Source: Streptomyces sp. Edi4
GTDB lineage: Bacteria > Actinomycetota > Actinomycetes > Streptomycetales > Streptomycetaceae
DNA length: 64,000 nt
Direction of reading: 5' to 3'
NCBI RefSeq assembly: GCF_040253615.1
Contig: NZ_JBEJGY010000004.1
Location: 2,108,001 to 2,172,000, forward strand
A program made the translations under genes and the position numbers. This document shows, in pieces, positions 15,916 to 24,376 of this stretch (positions are counted from its first letter, which is position 1; each line of letters starts with the position of its first letter). The notes beneath the pieces are model-generated. The model was not told the DNA's origin, ran no database searches, and saw nothing but the letters and a program-made list of their open reading frames with translations.

Positions 15916-17961
15916 TCAGGCGGTCGGCGTGGCCGGCAGTTGCAGCGTGATCGCCGACTGAAGCAGCTCGGGCGACGACCAGTCGGAACGCAGCCCCGCG
16001 TAGGCGGTGCCGAACGCCGTGGTGCCGACGAACAGTTGCTTGCGCGTCCCCTCGGGCGCGGTGACGGGTGCGTAGACGCCCTTGGGCGCCTGCACCGTGA
16101 CGACGCCGCCGATCCGGTAGGCGGTCACCGTGCCGGCGGCCAGTGCCTTGTCCCAGGACGCCCGGCGGGCGAGTTCGGTTCCCGCGTCCTTTTCGCGCAG
16201 GTTTACGATCGGGGCGTTGTCGGCGTACAGCGCCTTGTAGGCGCCGAGCACCTTGTCCAGGACCGGGTAGAGGATGCGCTCCTCTGCCAGGTTGGACTGG
16301 TGGACGTACGTCGGCCTCGGGTCGTTCCACAGGACGTGCGAGAGGGCGGTCTTCGCCTCCCGGGGGACGATGTAGTCCTGGTAGCCGGTGGCCGTGTCCA
16401 GCGGCGCGGGCATGCAGGTGGAGACCGGGTTGTTCTCGCAGATGCCGCTTCCGCCGCTGGCCTTGGAGGTGTACAGCCAGTTGTACTCGTCGGTCATCTC
16501 GGCGGCCTTGCCGGCGTTGTAGTACACGTTCATCGGGTGCCTCGGGACGGTGAGCGCGGCCCCCACCGCGCGCTGGTCCGGCTCGCGCGAGGCGTCGCCG
16601 CCGGTCCACTTGACGCCGTTGTCGGCGAGCGCGCCCGCCAGGTTCGGGTTGTCGTCGGGCTGCTGCGGCAGGACCCGCATGCCCGAGTGCTCGCCGGTGA
16701 CCAGCTCGCTCCTGTCGACCGGGAGGCCCTTCTGGGCGGCCCAGGTGTTGTTCTGCGAGATCTGCGCGGAGATGTCGGCGCGGCTCATCCACTGCGTGGA
16801 GCCGTCGGCGTTCTTCTTGCACTGCCACGGCACGACGGTGGTGTCCTGCACACAGCCGAGGAATTCATGGGTGTACGTGTGGTTCACCCAGCGGAACTTG
16901 GCCTTGTCGGCGATGAGTTGGGCGGCCAGCGCGTCGGTGCCGCCGTTCTCGGACTTCCACTCCTCGCCCGCGCCGCCGTTGAAGACCATGTCGAGCGTGA
17001 AGCCGTTGGCGGCCTCCCACTGCGCCGCGTACTGCGCGTCGGCGGCCGTCATGCGGATGTCCGGGTTGTTCGCGCCGCCGGCGGGGCAGTCGAGGTCGCC
17101 CGGGGTGCAGTTGTTGACGCTGTCCCAGCGGGAGTCGGGGGCGAACACGTCGTCCACGTGCACCGCGAAGTAGTTGCGGCTCTGGCCCAGGTGGACGCCC
17201 TGGGTCAGCCACTCCACCATGCCCTTGGACAGCGCCTGGAACTGCTCCTGGTACTGGTTGTAGGCGAAGGTGACCACCAGCTCGCTGCGGCCGTCGTGGG
17301 TGTACTGGCCGAGCATGGAGCCGCCGGACGGCGCGTCGAGGTAGCTGGTGAAGCCGTCCCTGGGGTGCGCCGCGTAGCCGTAGCTCTCGGGCACGGCGGG
17401 ATCGTTGTCCTCGAAGGTCAGCGGCCCGTCGAGATAACCGAAAGGCCCCGCCTTGCCGGCCGCGGTGACCTGCGTCGTGGTGCCGTCCAGGACGCCGGAG
17501 AAGCCGCCGGGCTGGTCGGTGTAGTCGAGCCCGACCTCGGGGTGCGCCCAGGTGTAGGCGTCGACCTGGCGGATCCCGAAGGTCTTCTCGTACGCGGCGA
17601 GAGCGGTCTGCTCGGGCGAGCCGGCCGCGCCGAAGGGGATCTCGTTGGGCGCGACGACGCCCTGGAACTTCGCCCGTGGCCGGCCGCCCACGGTGTCGCT
17701 GAGGAAGGCCGCGTCGACGACCGGCCGCCCCGACGCCGCCAACGCGACGCTCTGGTAGGGCACTTGGGTGTTCTTCAATTCGGCCACCAGGGCCGCGACC
17801 GCGCTCCCGCCGTCGTCCAGGACCAGCACTTTCAGGTCGACGCGCGGCACGGTCGTGCCCACCGCGCCGGCGGCCGGTACGGCCGTGGTGAGAAGTCCGG
17901 CGGCCATCAGGGCCGTGAGCGCCCACCTGGTTCTGCCGTTTTTCAAGGCCTTCGCCTTCAT
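15916..17961 (-). CDS. Secreted Agd3/CE18-like polysaccharide deacetylase
   Basis: 681 aa with a clear signal peptide (basic KAKALKNGRTR, then a hydrophobic stretch to about residue 33). A central NodB-like deacetylase domain has HVDDVF (His268, Asp270, Asp271) and NHTYTHEFLG (His361, His365), matching the Asp-His-His metal site. PRHP and HVLW motifs follow. The combination with a large N-terminal domain and a C-terminal beta domain resembles the fungal Agd3 deacetylase of galactosaminogalactan. It leads the four-gene locus with GAGGGGG upstream, so it would deacetylate the polymer outside the cell. Confidence 0.88.
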   Translation of the reverse strand: MKAKALKNGRTRWALTALMAAGLLTTAVPAAGAVGTTVPRVDLKVLVLDDGGSAVAALVAELKNTQVPYQSVALAASGRPVVDAAFLSDTVGGRPRAKFQGVVAPNEIPFGAAGSPEQTALAAYEKTFGIRQVDAYTWAHPEVGLDYTDQPGGFSGVLDGTTTQVTAAGKAGPFGYLDGPLTFEDNDPAVPESYGYAAHPRDGFTSYLDAPSGGSMLGQYTHDGRSELVVTFAYNQYQEQFQALSKGMVEWLTQGVHLGQSRNYFAVHVDDVFAPDSRWDSVNNCTPGDLDCPAGGANNPDIRMTAADAQYAAQWEAANGFTLDMVFNGGAGEEWKSENGGTDALAAQLIADKAKFRWVNHTYTHEFLGCVQDTTVVPWQCKKNADGSTQWMSRADISAQISQNNTWAAQKGLPVDRSELVTGEHSGMRVLPQQPDDNPNLAGALADNGVKWTGGDASREPDQRAVGAALTVPRHPMNVYYNAGKAAEMTDEYNWLYTSKASGGSGICENNPVSTCMPAPLDTATGYQDYIVPREAKTALSHVLWNDPRPTYVHQSNLAEERILYPVLDKVLGAYKALYADNAPIVNLREKDAGTELARRASWDKALAAGTVTAYRIGGVVTVQAPKGVYAPVTAPEGTRKQLFVGTTAFGTAYAGLRSDWSSPELLQSAITLQLPATPTA

Positions 17962-18267
17962 GTGTCCCCCTCATGAGCCCCTGTACGCGGGTGCGTACGG
18001 AGGCCCGTGGTGATGATGCAAAGGGGCACGCTGCCCCCTGTGCCCGATCGAGGTGAGTGTGGCGGAGCTCTCAGGGAGCGTGTGGGCCAAACGTGAAAGA
18101 GACACCACGGATGAGTGAATTAAGGCCACCGCGATCGAACGCCGTTCGCGCGCGTAGGCTCGTGGCTGGTGGACGACCGGCCCCAAATACGATGGACCGG
18201 GCCTCGGCCGGCCCATACGACGGTCGAACACTCCACAGGATTCTCAAGGAAGAGAGATCTCACCACC
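17962..18267. promoter_or_regulatory. Divergent promoter region between the exopolysaccharide locus and pepA
   Basis: 306 bp without a gene. On the plus side, TAGGCT at 18155-18160 is a plausible -10 for pepA, preceded by an inverted repeat CGAAC-gcc-GTTCG at 18136-18148. I see no clear promoter for the minus-strand locus. No riboswitch-like fold was recognised. Confidence 0.4.
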
Positions 18268-19788
18268 GTGACTGCTCTGACTCTCAGCACTGCCGGCGCG
18301 GCGACGCTGCGCGCCGACGCCCTCGTCGTCGGCGTCGCCAAGGCCGCCGGCCCCAAGGGTGGGCTGGTCGTCGCGCCGGGCGCCGAGGCCGTGGACAAGG
18401 CGTTCGACGGAAAGCTCGCCGCCGTCCTGGAGACCCTCGGCGCCTGCGGCGCTGAGGGTGAGGTGACCAAGGCCGTGTCGCCCTCCGGCCTCAAGGCGCC
18501 GTTCGTCCTCGCGGTCGGCCTCGGCACCGCCCCCGCCAAGGACGAGGCGTACGCCTCCGAGGTGCTGCGCACCGCCGCGGGCAACGCCGCCCGCGCCCTG
18601 CACGGCATCAAGAAGGCCGCCTTCGCGCTGCCCATCGAGGCCGCCGAGGACATCGAGGCGATCGGCGAGGGCGCCCTGCTCGGCTCCTACGCCTTCACCG
18701 CGTACCAGGATCGCGGCGCCGACGCCAAGGGCCCGCTCGCCGAGGTGACGCTGCTCGGCGCCAAGCCGCGCGACAAGGCCCACAAGGCCGCCGTCGAGCG
18801 CTCCCTGGCCCTGGCCGAGGAGATCAACCGCGCCCGCGACCTGGTCAACACCCCGCCGAACGACCTGACCCCCGAGGCCTTCGCCGCGGTCGTCTCGGCC
18901 GCCGGCAAGGAGCACGGCCTCAAGGTGCAGGTGCTCGACGAGAAGGCGCTGGAGAAGGGCGGCTTCGGCGGCATCCTCGGCGTCGGCGTCGGCTCGAAGA
19001 ACCCGCCGCGCCTGGTGAAGATCTCCTACACCCACGCCAAGAACGCCAAGCACCTGGCCTTCGTCGGCAAGGGCATCACCTACGACTCGGGCGGCATCTC
19101 GCTCAAGCCGGCCGGCCACAACGAGACGATGAAGTGCGACATGGCCGGCGCCGCCGCCGTGTTCGCCGCCGTCGTCACGGCCGCGCGCCTGGGCGTCGAG
19201 GCCAACGTCACCGGCTGGCTTGCGCTGGCCGAGAACATGCCATCGGGCTCCGCGACCCGCCCCGGCGACGTGCTGCGCATGTACAGCGGCAAGACCGTGG
19301 AGGTCCTGAACACCGACGCCGAGGGCCGGCTCGTGCTGGCCGACGCGCTGTGGAAGGCCTCCGAGGAGAAGCCGGACGCGATCGTGGACGTCGCCACCCT
19401 GACCGGCGCGATGGTGCTGGCCCTCGGTGACCACACCTTCGGGATCATGGCCAACGACGACGCCTTCCGCACCGCGATCCACGAGATCGCGGAGGAGGCC
19501 GGCGAGCAGTCCTGGCCGATGCCGCTGCCGAAGAACCTGCGCAAGACGATGGACTCCCCCACCGCCGACATCGCCAACATGGGCGTGCGGATGGGCGGCG
19601 GTCTCATCGCCGGCCTGTTCCTGAAGGAGTTCGTCGGCGAGGGCATCACCTGGGCCCACCTGGACATCGCGGGTCCCGCCTACAACGAGGGCGGCCCGCA
19701 CGGCTACACCCCCAAGGGCGGCACCGGCTCCTCGGTGCGCACCCTGGTCCGGCTCGCGGAGCACGCCGCCGCGGGCGACCTCGGCTGA
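18268..19788 (+). CDS. pepA: Leucyl aminopeptidase (M17 family)
   Basis: 506 aa from GTG 18268, with AAGGAAGAGAG upstream. The C-terminal catalytic domain shows GKGITYDSGG, MKCDMAGAAAV and the family signature NTDAEGRLVLADAL, which carries Asp and Glu ligands of the two metal ions. The enzyme removes N-terminal residues from peptides in the cytosol. Length and domain order are normal. A hairpin follows the stop and lpd lies 330 bp downstream. Confidence 0.96.
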   Translation: MTALTLSTAGAATLRADALVVGVAKAAGPKGGLVVAPGAEAVDKAFDGKLAAVLETLGACGAEGEVTKAVSPSGLKAPFVLAVGLGTAPAKDEAYASEVLRTAAGNAARALHGIKKAAFALPIEAAEDIEAIGEGALLGSYAFTAYQDRGADAKGPLAEVTLLGAKPRDKAHKAAVERSLALAEEINRARDLVNTPPNDLTPEAFAAVVSAAGKEHGLKVQVLDEKALEKGGFGGILGVGVGSKNPPRLVKISYTHAKNAKHLAFVGKGITYDSGGISLKPAGHNETMKCDMAGAAAVFAAVVTAARLGVEANVTGWLALAENMPSGSATRPGDVLRMYSGKTVEVLNTDAEGRLVLADALWKASEEKPDAIVDVATLTGAMVLALGDHTFGIMANDDAFRTAIHEIAEEAGEQSWPMPLPKNLRKTMDSPTADIANMGVRMGGGLIAGLFLKEFVGEGITWAHLDIAGPAYNEGGPHGYTPKGGTGSSVRTLVRLAEHAAAGDLG

Positions 19789-19812
19789 GCGGCCGCGCAC
19801 AGCCGGCACACA

Positions 19813-19845
19813 GGGCGGCTCCGGGCATCCGTGCCGGGGCCGCCC
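19813..19845 (+). terminator. Hairpin after pepA
   Basis: GGGCGGC and GCCGCCC arms (19813-19819, 19839-19845) continue into an inner CCGG/CCGG stem with a small loop. There is no T-run. The rest of the 19789-20118 interval shows no gene that I can support. Confidence 0.6.
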
Positions 19846-20118
19846 GCCTTCGCGCTCCGTACCGCCAGACCTCGGCCGGATTTCGCTGTCGATGAAATCC
19901 GCGCGCCGAGGCGCGGTGCGCAGTCACCGCTGAGACCGCCGAGTCCGGCGATCAGCGGTCTCAGACCCCGGCCCCGCGTCCCGCCTTCCGTCAACAAGTG
20001 CGAAGATGGGTTCTCGGCAGGACAGGGCCCCCACCACAGGGCCGAAGACAAGCGGCCGATACCAGCCGCCGCCGGTCATCGACGACCGCGCCCGGCGCAC
20101 ATGCATGGAGGACGTGAC

Positions 20119-21507
20119 GTGGCGAACGACGCCAGCACCGTTTTCGACCTAGTGATCCTCGGCGGTGGCAGTGGCGGTTACGCCGCCGCCCTGCGCGGAG
20201 CGCAGCTGGGCCTGGACGTCGCACTGATCGAGAAGAACAAGCTCGGCGGCACCTGCCTGCACAACGGCTGCATCCCCACGAAGGCCCTGCTGCACGCCGG
20301 CGAGATCGCCGACCAGGCGCGCGAGGCCGGCCAGTTCGGCGTCAAGGCCACCTTCGAGGGCATCGACATCAACGCGGTCCACGCGTACAAGGACGAGGTC
20401 ATCTCGGGCCTGTACAAGGGACTCCAGGGCCTGGTCGCCTCCCGCAAGGTGACCTACATCGAGGGTGAGGGACGCCTGTCCTCCCCGACCTCGGTGGACG
20501 TGGGCGGCCGGCGTGTCCAGGGCCGTCACGTCCTGCTGGCGACCGGCTCCGTGCCGAAGTCGCTGCCGGGTCTGGAGATCGACGGCAACCGGATCATCTC
20601 CTCCGACCACGCGCTGACGCTGGACCGCGTCCCGCAGTCCGCGATCATCCTGGGCGGCGGCGTCATCGGCGTCGAGTTCGCCTCGGCGTGGAAGTCCTTC
20701 GGCACCGACGTCACCGTCATCGAGGGTCTGAAGCACCTCGTGCCGGTCGAGGACGAGAACAGCTCCAAGATCCTGGAGCGCGCGTTCCGCAAGCGCGGCA
20801 TCAAGTTCAACCTGGGCACCTTCTTCCAGAAGGCGGAGTACACCGCCAATGGCGTGAAGGTCACGCTGGCGGACGGCAAGGAGTTCGAGGCCGAGGTCCT
20901 GCTCGTCGCCATCGGCCGCGGCCCGGTCTCCCACGGCCTCGGCTACGAGGAGCAGGGCGTCGCGATGGACCGCGGTTACGTCCTGGTCGACGAGTACATG
21001 CGCACCAATGTGCCCACCATCTCCGCCGTCGGTGACCTGGTCCCGACGCTCCAGCTCGCGCACGTCGGCTTCGCCGAGGGCATCCTGGTGGCGGAGCGTC
21101 TGGCCGGCCTCAAGACCGTCCCGATCGACTACGACGGCGTGCCCCGGGTGACGTACTGCCACCCCGAGGTCGCCTCCGTGGGCATCACCGAGGCCAAGGC
21201 CAAGGAGATCTACGGCGCGGACAAGGTCGTCGCTCTGAAGTACAACCTCGCGGGCAACGGCAAGAGCAAGATCCTCAAGACCGCGGGCGAGATCAAGCTC
21301 GTCCAGGTCAAGGACGGCGCCGTGGTCGGCGTTCACATGGTCGGTGACCGTATGGGCGAGCAGGTCGGCGAAGCCCAGCTGATCTACAACTGGGAGGCGC
21401 TGCCGGCCGAGGTCGCGCAGCTCATCCACGCGCACCCGACGCAGAACGAGGCGCTGGGCGAGGCCCACCTGGCCCTGGCCGGCAAGCCGCTGCACTCCCA
21501 CGACTGA
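20119..21507 (+). CDS. lpdA: Dihydrolipoyl dehydrogenase (E3)
   Basis: 462 aa from GTG 20119 with GGAGG 6 nt upstream. FAD binding is shown by LVILGGGSGGYAAAL. The redox-active disulfide is GGTCLHNGCIP, the NAD site ILGGGVIGVEFA, and the C-terminal dimer part carries the His-Glu region HAHPTQNEALGEA. E3 reoxidises lipoamide for the 2-oxoacid dehydrogenase complexes. sucB follows 55 nt later and aceE lies 2.9 kb downstream, so this E3 probably serves both pyruvate and 2-oxoglutarate dehydrogenase. Confidence 0.97.
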   Translation: MANDASTVFDLVILGGGSGGYAAALRGAQLGLDVALIEKNKLGGTCLHNGCIPTKALLHAGEIADQAREAGQFGVKATFEGIDINAVHAYKDEVISGLYKGLQGLVASRKVTYIEGEGRLSSPTSVDVGGRRVQGRHVLLATGSVPKSLPGLEIDGNRIISSDHALTLDRVPQSAIILGGGVIGVEFASAWKSFGTDVTVIEGLKHLVPVEDENSSKILERAFRKRGIKFNLGTFFQKAEYTANGVKVTLADGKEFEAEVLLVAIGRGPVSHGLGYEEQGVAMDRGYVLVDEYMRTNVPTISAVGDLVPTLQLAHVGFAEGILVAERLAGLKTVPIDYDGVPRVTYCHPEVASVGITEAKAKEIYGADKVVALKYNLAGNGKSKILKTAGEIKLVQVKDGAVVGVHMVGDRMGEQVGEAQLIYNWEALPAEVAQLIHAHPTQNEALGEAHLALAGKPLHSHD

Positions 21508-21562
21508 CAGCCCCCGGGCGCGACGACCACTTCCCCGCAATTCGTAAGGAGCAACCGAAACC

Positions 21563-23395
21563 ATGTCGGTTTCCGTAACCCTTCCGGCGCTCGGCGAGAG
21601 CGTCACCGAGGGCACCGTCACCCGCTGGCTGAAGGCCGAGGGCGAGCGCGTCGAGGCCGACGAGCCGCTGCTCGAGGTCTCGACCGACAAGGTCGACACC
21701 GAGATCCCCGCCCCCGCCTCCGGCATCCTGGCCTCCATCAAGGTGGCCGAGGACGAGACCGTCGAGGTCGGCGCCGAGCTCGCCGTCATCGACGACGGCT
21801 CGGGCGCCCCGGCGGCCGAGGCCGCCCCGGCGCAGGAGGCCCCGGCGCAGGAGGCCCCGGCGCAGCAGGCTCCGGCGCAGGAGGCTCCGGCCCCGCAGGC
21901 CGCGCCGTCCACCGAGGCCGAGACGCCCGCCCCGGCCCCCACGGCCGAGGCCGCTTCCGGCGGTGGCTCCGCCGAGGGCACCGACGTCGTGCTTCCGGCG
22001 CTCGGCGAGAGCGTGACCGAGGGCACCGTCACGCGCTGGCTCAAGGAGGTCGGCGAGGAGGTGGCCGAGGACGAGCCGCTGCTCGAGGTCTCCACGGACA
22101 AGGTCGACACCGAGATCCCGGCTCCGGTCGCGGGCGTGCTGCTCGAGATCGTCGTCGGTGAGGACGAGACCGCCGAGGTCGGCGCCAAGCTCGCCGTCAT
22201 CGGTGCGCCCGGCGCGGCTCCGGCGGCCGCTCAGGCTCCGGCCGCCCCGGCCCCCCAGGCCGCCCCGGCGCCGGCTCCGGCCGCTGCCCCGGCCGCTCCG
22301 GCACCTGCCGCCCCGGCTCCTGCACCGGCTGCCGCTCCGGCACCGGCTCCCCAGGCCCACGCCCCGGCCGCCGCTCAGGCTCCGGCCGCCCCGGCCCCCC
22401 AGGCCGCCCCGGCGCCGGCTCCGGCCGCCGCCCCGGCCCCGCAGGCTCCGGCCCCCGCCCCGGCCTCCGGTGACGACGGCGCGTACGTCACGCCGCTGGT
22501 CCGCAAGCTCGCCTCCGAGTCCGGTGTGGACCTGGGCGCGGTCAAGGGCACCGGCGTCGGCGGTCGCATCCGCAAGCAGGACGTCATCGCCGCCGCGGAG
22601 GCCGCCAAGGCTCCCGCTCCGGCCGCCGCCGCCCCGGCCGCGAAGAAGGCCGCCCCGTCCCTCGAGGCGTCCCCGCTGCGCGGTCAGACGGTCAAGATGA
22701 CCCGCATGCGCAAGGTCATCGGCGACAACATGATGAAGGCGCTGCACTCGCAGGCCCAGCTGACCACGGTCGTCGAGGTCGACATCACGAAGCTGATGAA
22801 GCTGCGCAACCAGGCGAAGGACGCCTTCGCCGCGCGTGAGGGCGTCAAGCTGTCCCCGATGCCGTTCTTCGTGAAGGCGGCGGCCCAGGCGCTGAAGGCC
22901 CACCCGGTCATCAACGCCCGGATCAACGAGGACGAGGGCACCATCACGTACTTCGACTCGGAGAACATCGGCATCGCCGTCGACTCCGAGAAGGGTCTGA
23001 TGACCCCGGTCATCAAGGGTGCGGGCGACCTCAACCTGGCCGGCATCTCCAAGGCCACGGCCGAGCTGGCCGGCAAGGTCCGCGGCAACAAGATCACCCC
23101 GGACGAGCTGTCGGGCGCGACGTTCACGATCAGCAACACCGGCTCGCGCGGTGCGCTGTTCGACACCGTCATCGTCCCGCCGAACCAGGTCGCCATCCTG
23201 GGCATCGGCGCCACCGTCAAGCGTCCGGCGGTCATCGAGACCGCCGAGGGCACCGTCATCGGCGTCCGCGACATGACGTACCTGGCTCTGTCCTACGACC
23301 ACCGTCTGGTGGACGGCGCCGACGCCGCCCGCTACCTGACGGCGGTCAAGGCGATCCTGGAGGCCGGCGAGTTCGAGGTCGAGCTCGGCCTGTAA
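21563..23395 (+). CDS. sucB: 2-oxoglutarate dehydrogenase E2 (dihydrolipoyllysine succinyltransferase)
   Basis: 610 aa. There are two nearly identical lipoyl domains, each with [12 protein letters not shown]; the lipoylated lysines are Lys43 and Lys180. Long Ala/Pro linkers separate them from a peripheral subunit-binding domain ([16 protein letters not shown], about 310-350) and the acyltransferase core, which ends in [16 protein letters not shown] with the catalytic His. The second linker contains a 59-bp direct repeat 144 bp apart. The gene is cotranscribed with lpd (55-nt gap) and ends at a strong terminator. In streptomycetes this E2 may also serve pyruvate dehydrogenase. Confidence 0.95.
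   Translation: MSVSVTLPALGESVTEGTVTRWLKAEGERVEADEPLLEVSTDKVDTEIPAPASGILASIKVAEDETVEVGAELAVIDDGSGAPAAEAAPAQEAPAQEAPAQQAPAQEAPAPQAAPSTEAETPAPAPTAEAASGGGSAEGTDVVLPALGESVTEGTVTRWLKEVGEEVAEDEPLLEVSTDKVDTEIPAPVAGVLLEIVVGEDETAEVGAKLAVIGAPGAAPAAAQAPAAPAPQAAPAPAPAAAPAAPAPAAPAPAPAAAPAPAPQAHAPAAAQAPAAPAPQAAPAPAPAAAPAPQAPAPAPASGDDGAYVTPLVRKLASESGVDLGAVKGTGVGGRIRKQDVIAAAEAAKAPAPAAAAPAAKKAAPSLEASPLRGQTVKMTRMRKVIGDNMMKALHSQAQLTTVVEVDITKLMKLRNQAKDAFAAREGVKLSPMPFFVKAAAQALKAHPVINARINEDEGTITYFDSENIGIAVDSEKGLMTPVIKGAGDLNLAGISKATAELAGKVRGNKITPDELSGATFTISNTGSRGALFDTVIVPPNQVAILGIGATVKRPAVIETAEGTVIGVRDMTYLALSYDHRLVDGADAARYLTAVKAILEAGEFEVELGL
22226..22428 (+). repeat. Direct repeat inside the sucB Ala/Pro linker
   Basis: A 59-bp segment at 22226-22284 recurs at 22370-22428, offset 144 bp (48 codons). 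It encodes the same Ala/Pro/Gln linker segment twice. It keeps frame and probably reflects slippage or recombination in a tolerant linker. Confidence 0.8.
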
Positions 23396-23441
23396 GGCTC
23401 TCCACGGCACCCTGGGACGGCTGTAACACTCGTCTCACCAG

Positions 23442-23485
23442 CGGCCGCGTCCCCGTCCGGGCTCTTTCGGACGGGGACGCGGCCG
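23442..23485 (+). terminator. Strong rho-independent-type terminator after sucB
   Basis: A perfect 18-bp GC stem (23442-23459 with 23468-23485) with an 8-nt loop is followed by a T-containing stretch TATTGTTT. It isolates lpd-sucB from the downstream gntR gene. Confidence 0.85.
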
Positions 23486-23524
23486 TATTGTTTGGCACGT
23501 CGCCGCTCGCCTTAAGGAGCCCCC

Positions 23525-24151
23525 ATGACCGTGCCCGTAGTCCACTCGCTGCGCGAGCAGATCCGCGAGCACATCGTGGAGGGGATCGTCAGCGGGCGCT
23601 GGAAGCCCGGTGAGCGGATCGTGGAGCGGCGCATCGCGGTGGAGCTCCAGGTCAGCCAGACGCCCGTGCGCGAGGCCCTGCGGGAGCTGGAGAGCCTGCG
23701 CCTGATCGAGTCGGCGCCCAACAAGGGCGTACGCGTGCGCAATCTGAGCGCGGCTGACCTCGAGGAGAGCTATCCGGTGCGGGCCGGTCTCGAACAGATC
23801 GCGGCGGAGCTGGCGGCCGGACGTCTTGCCGAGGACTGCTCGGCCCTGGAGCCGCACGTGGCGGCCCTGTACGAGGCGGACCGCGCCGCCGACGGCACCG
23901 CGCAGGTGCGGCACACCGTCGGCTTCCACCGCGAGCTGGTGCGGGCCGCCGACAACAGTGTGCTGCTGCACACATGGGAGGGCCTGGGCATCGAGGTCTT
24001 CACGGCGCTCTCGATCCGCTGGCTGGGCACCGTACAGAAGTCGTACGCGGAGGAGCACGAGGACCTGGTGGCGGCCTTCCGGCGGCGGGATCCGGCCATC
24101 GGCCCGCTGGTGAAGGCGCATGTCCTCGGGTGCGCCCCGCGCAGCGCCTGA
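23525..24151 (+). CDS. GntR family (FCD) transcriptional regulator
   Basis: 208 aa, AAGGAG 6 nt before the ATG. An N-terminal winged helix-turn-helix (SLREQIREHIVEGIVSG, then VSQTPVREALRELESLRLIE, about residues 8-65) precedes an all-helical FCD ligand domain, with HRELVRAADN and a C-terminal His likely in the metal/acid-binding pocket. Such regulators often sense organic acids. The gene lies just upstream of aceE, whose promoter overlaps a near-perfect palindrome at 24262-24276, so it probably represses aceE in response to a carbon metabolite. Confidence 0.9.
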   Translation: MTVPVVHSLREQIREHIVEGIVSGRWKPGERIVERRIAVELQVSQTPVREALRELESLRLIESAPNKGVRVRNLSAADLEESYPVRAGLEQIAAELAAGRLAEDCSALEPHVAALYEADRAADGTAQVRHTVGFHRELVRAADNSVLLHTWEGLGIEVFTALSIRWLGTVQKSYAEEHEDLVAAFRRRDPAIGPLVKAHVLGCAPRSA

Positions 24152-24259
24152 CCGGAGCGGCGCCGGCCGCCGACCCTGCGAATGCAAGGCACCGGGTGCC
24201 CGCATCAGCGGCACCCTGTGCCGACTTTCGCGATTCGAGCAAGTTTTTGGGCCCATACT

Positions 24260-24289
24260 TTGATCGATCATCGATCGTCGGCATACAGT
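24260..24289 (+). promoter_or_regulatory. aceE promoter overlapping a 15-bp palindrome
   Basis: GATCGAT and ATCGATC flank a single central base at 24262-24276. The palindrome starts inside a candidate -35 (TTGATC, 24260-24265) and lies upstream of TACAGT (24284-24289), 18 nt apart. A repressor bound there would block RNA polymerase. The adjacent FCD-GntR protein is the obvious candidate. Confidence 0.6.
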
Positions 24290-24376
24290 CAACGGCGGAC
24301 TCACCGGTCCAGGCCCCGTCCTGCCAGACAAAGGCCCCCTTTTCTCCACCCCCCTCCTGTCCGGAAGGCGGCGATC

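Noticed and set aside
18136..18148. CGAAC-gcc-GTTCG considered as a LexA/SOS box before pepA.
   Set aside because: Actinobacterial boxes need four bases between GAAC and GTTC; here there are three, and pepA is not an SOS gene.
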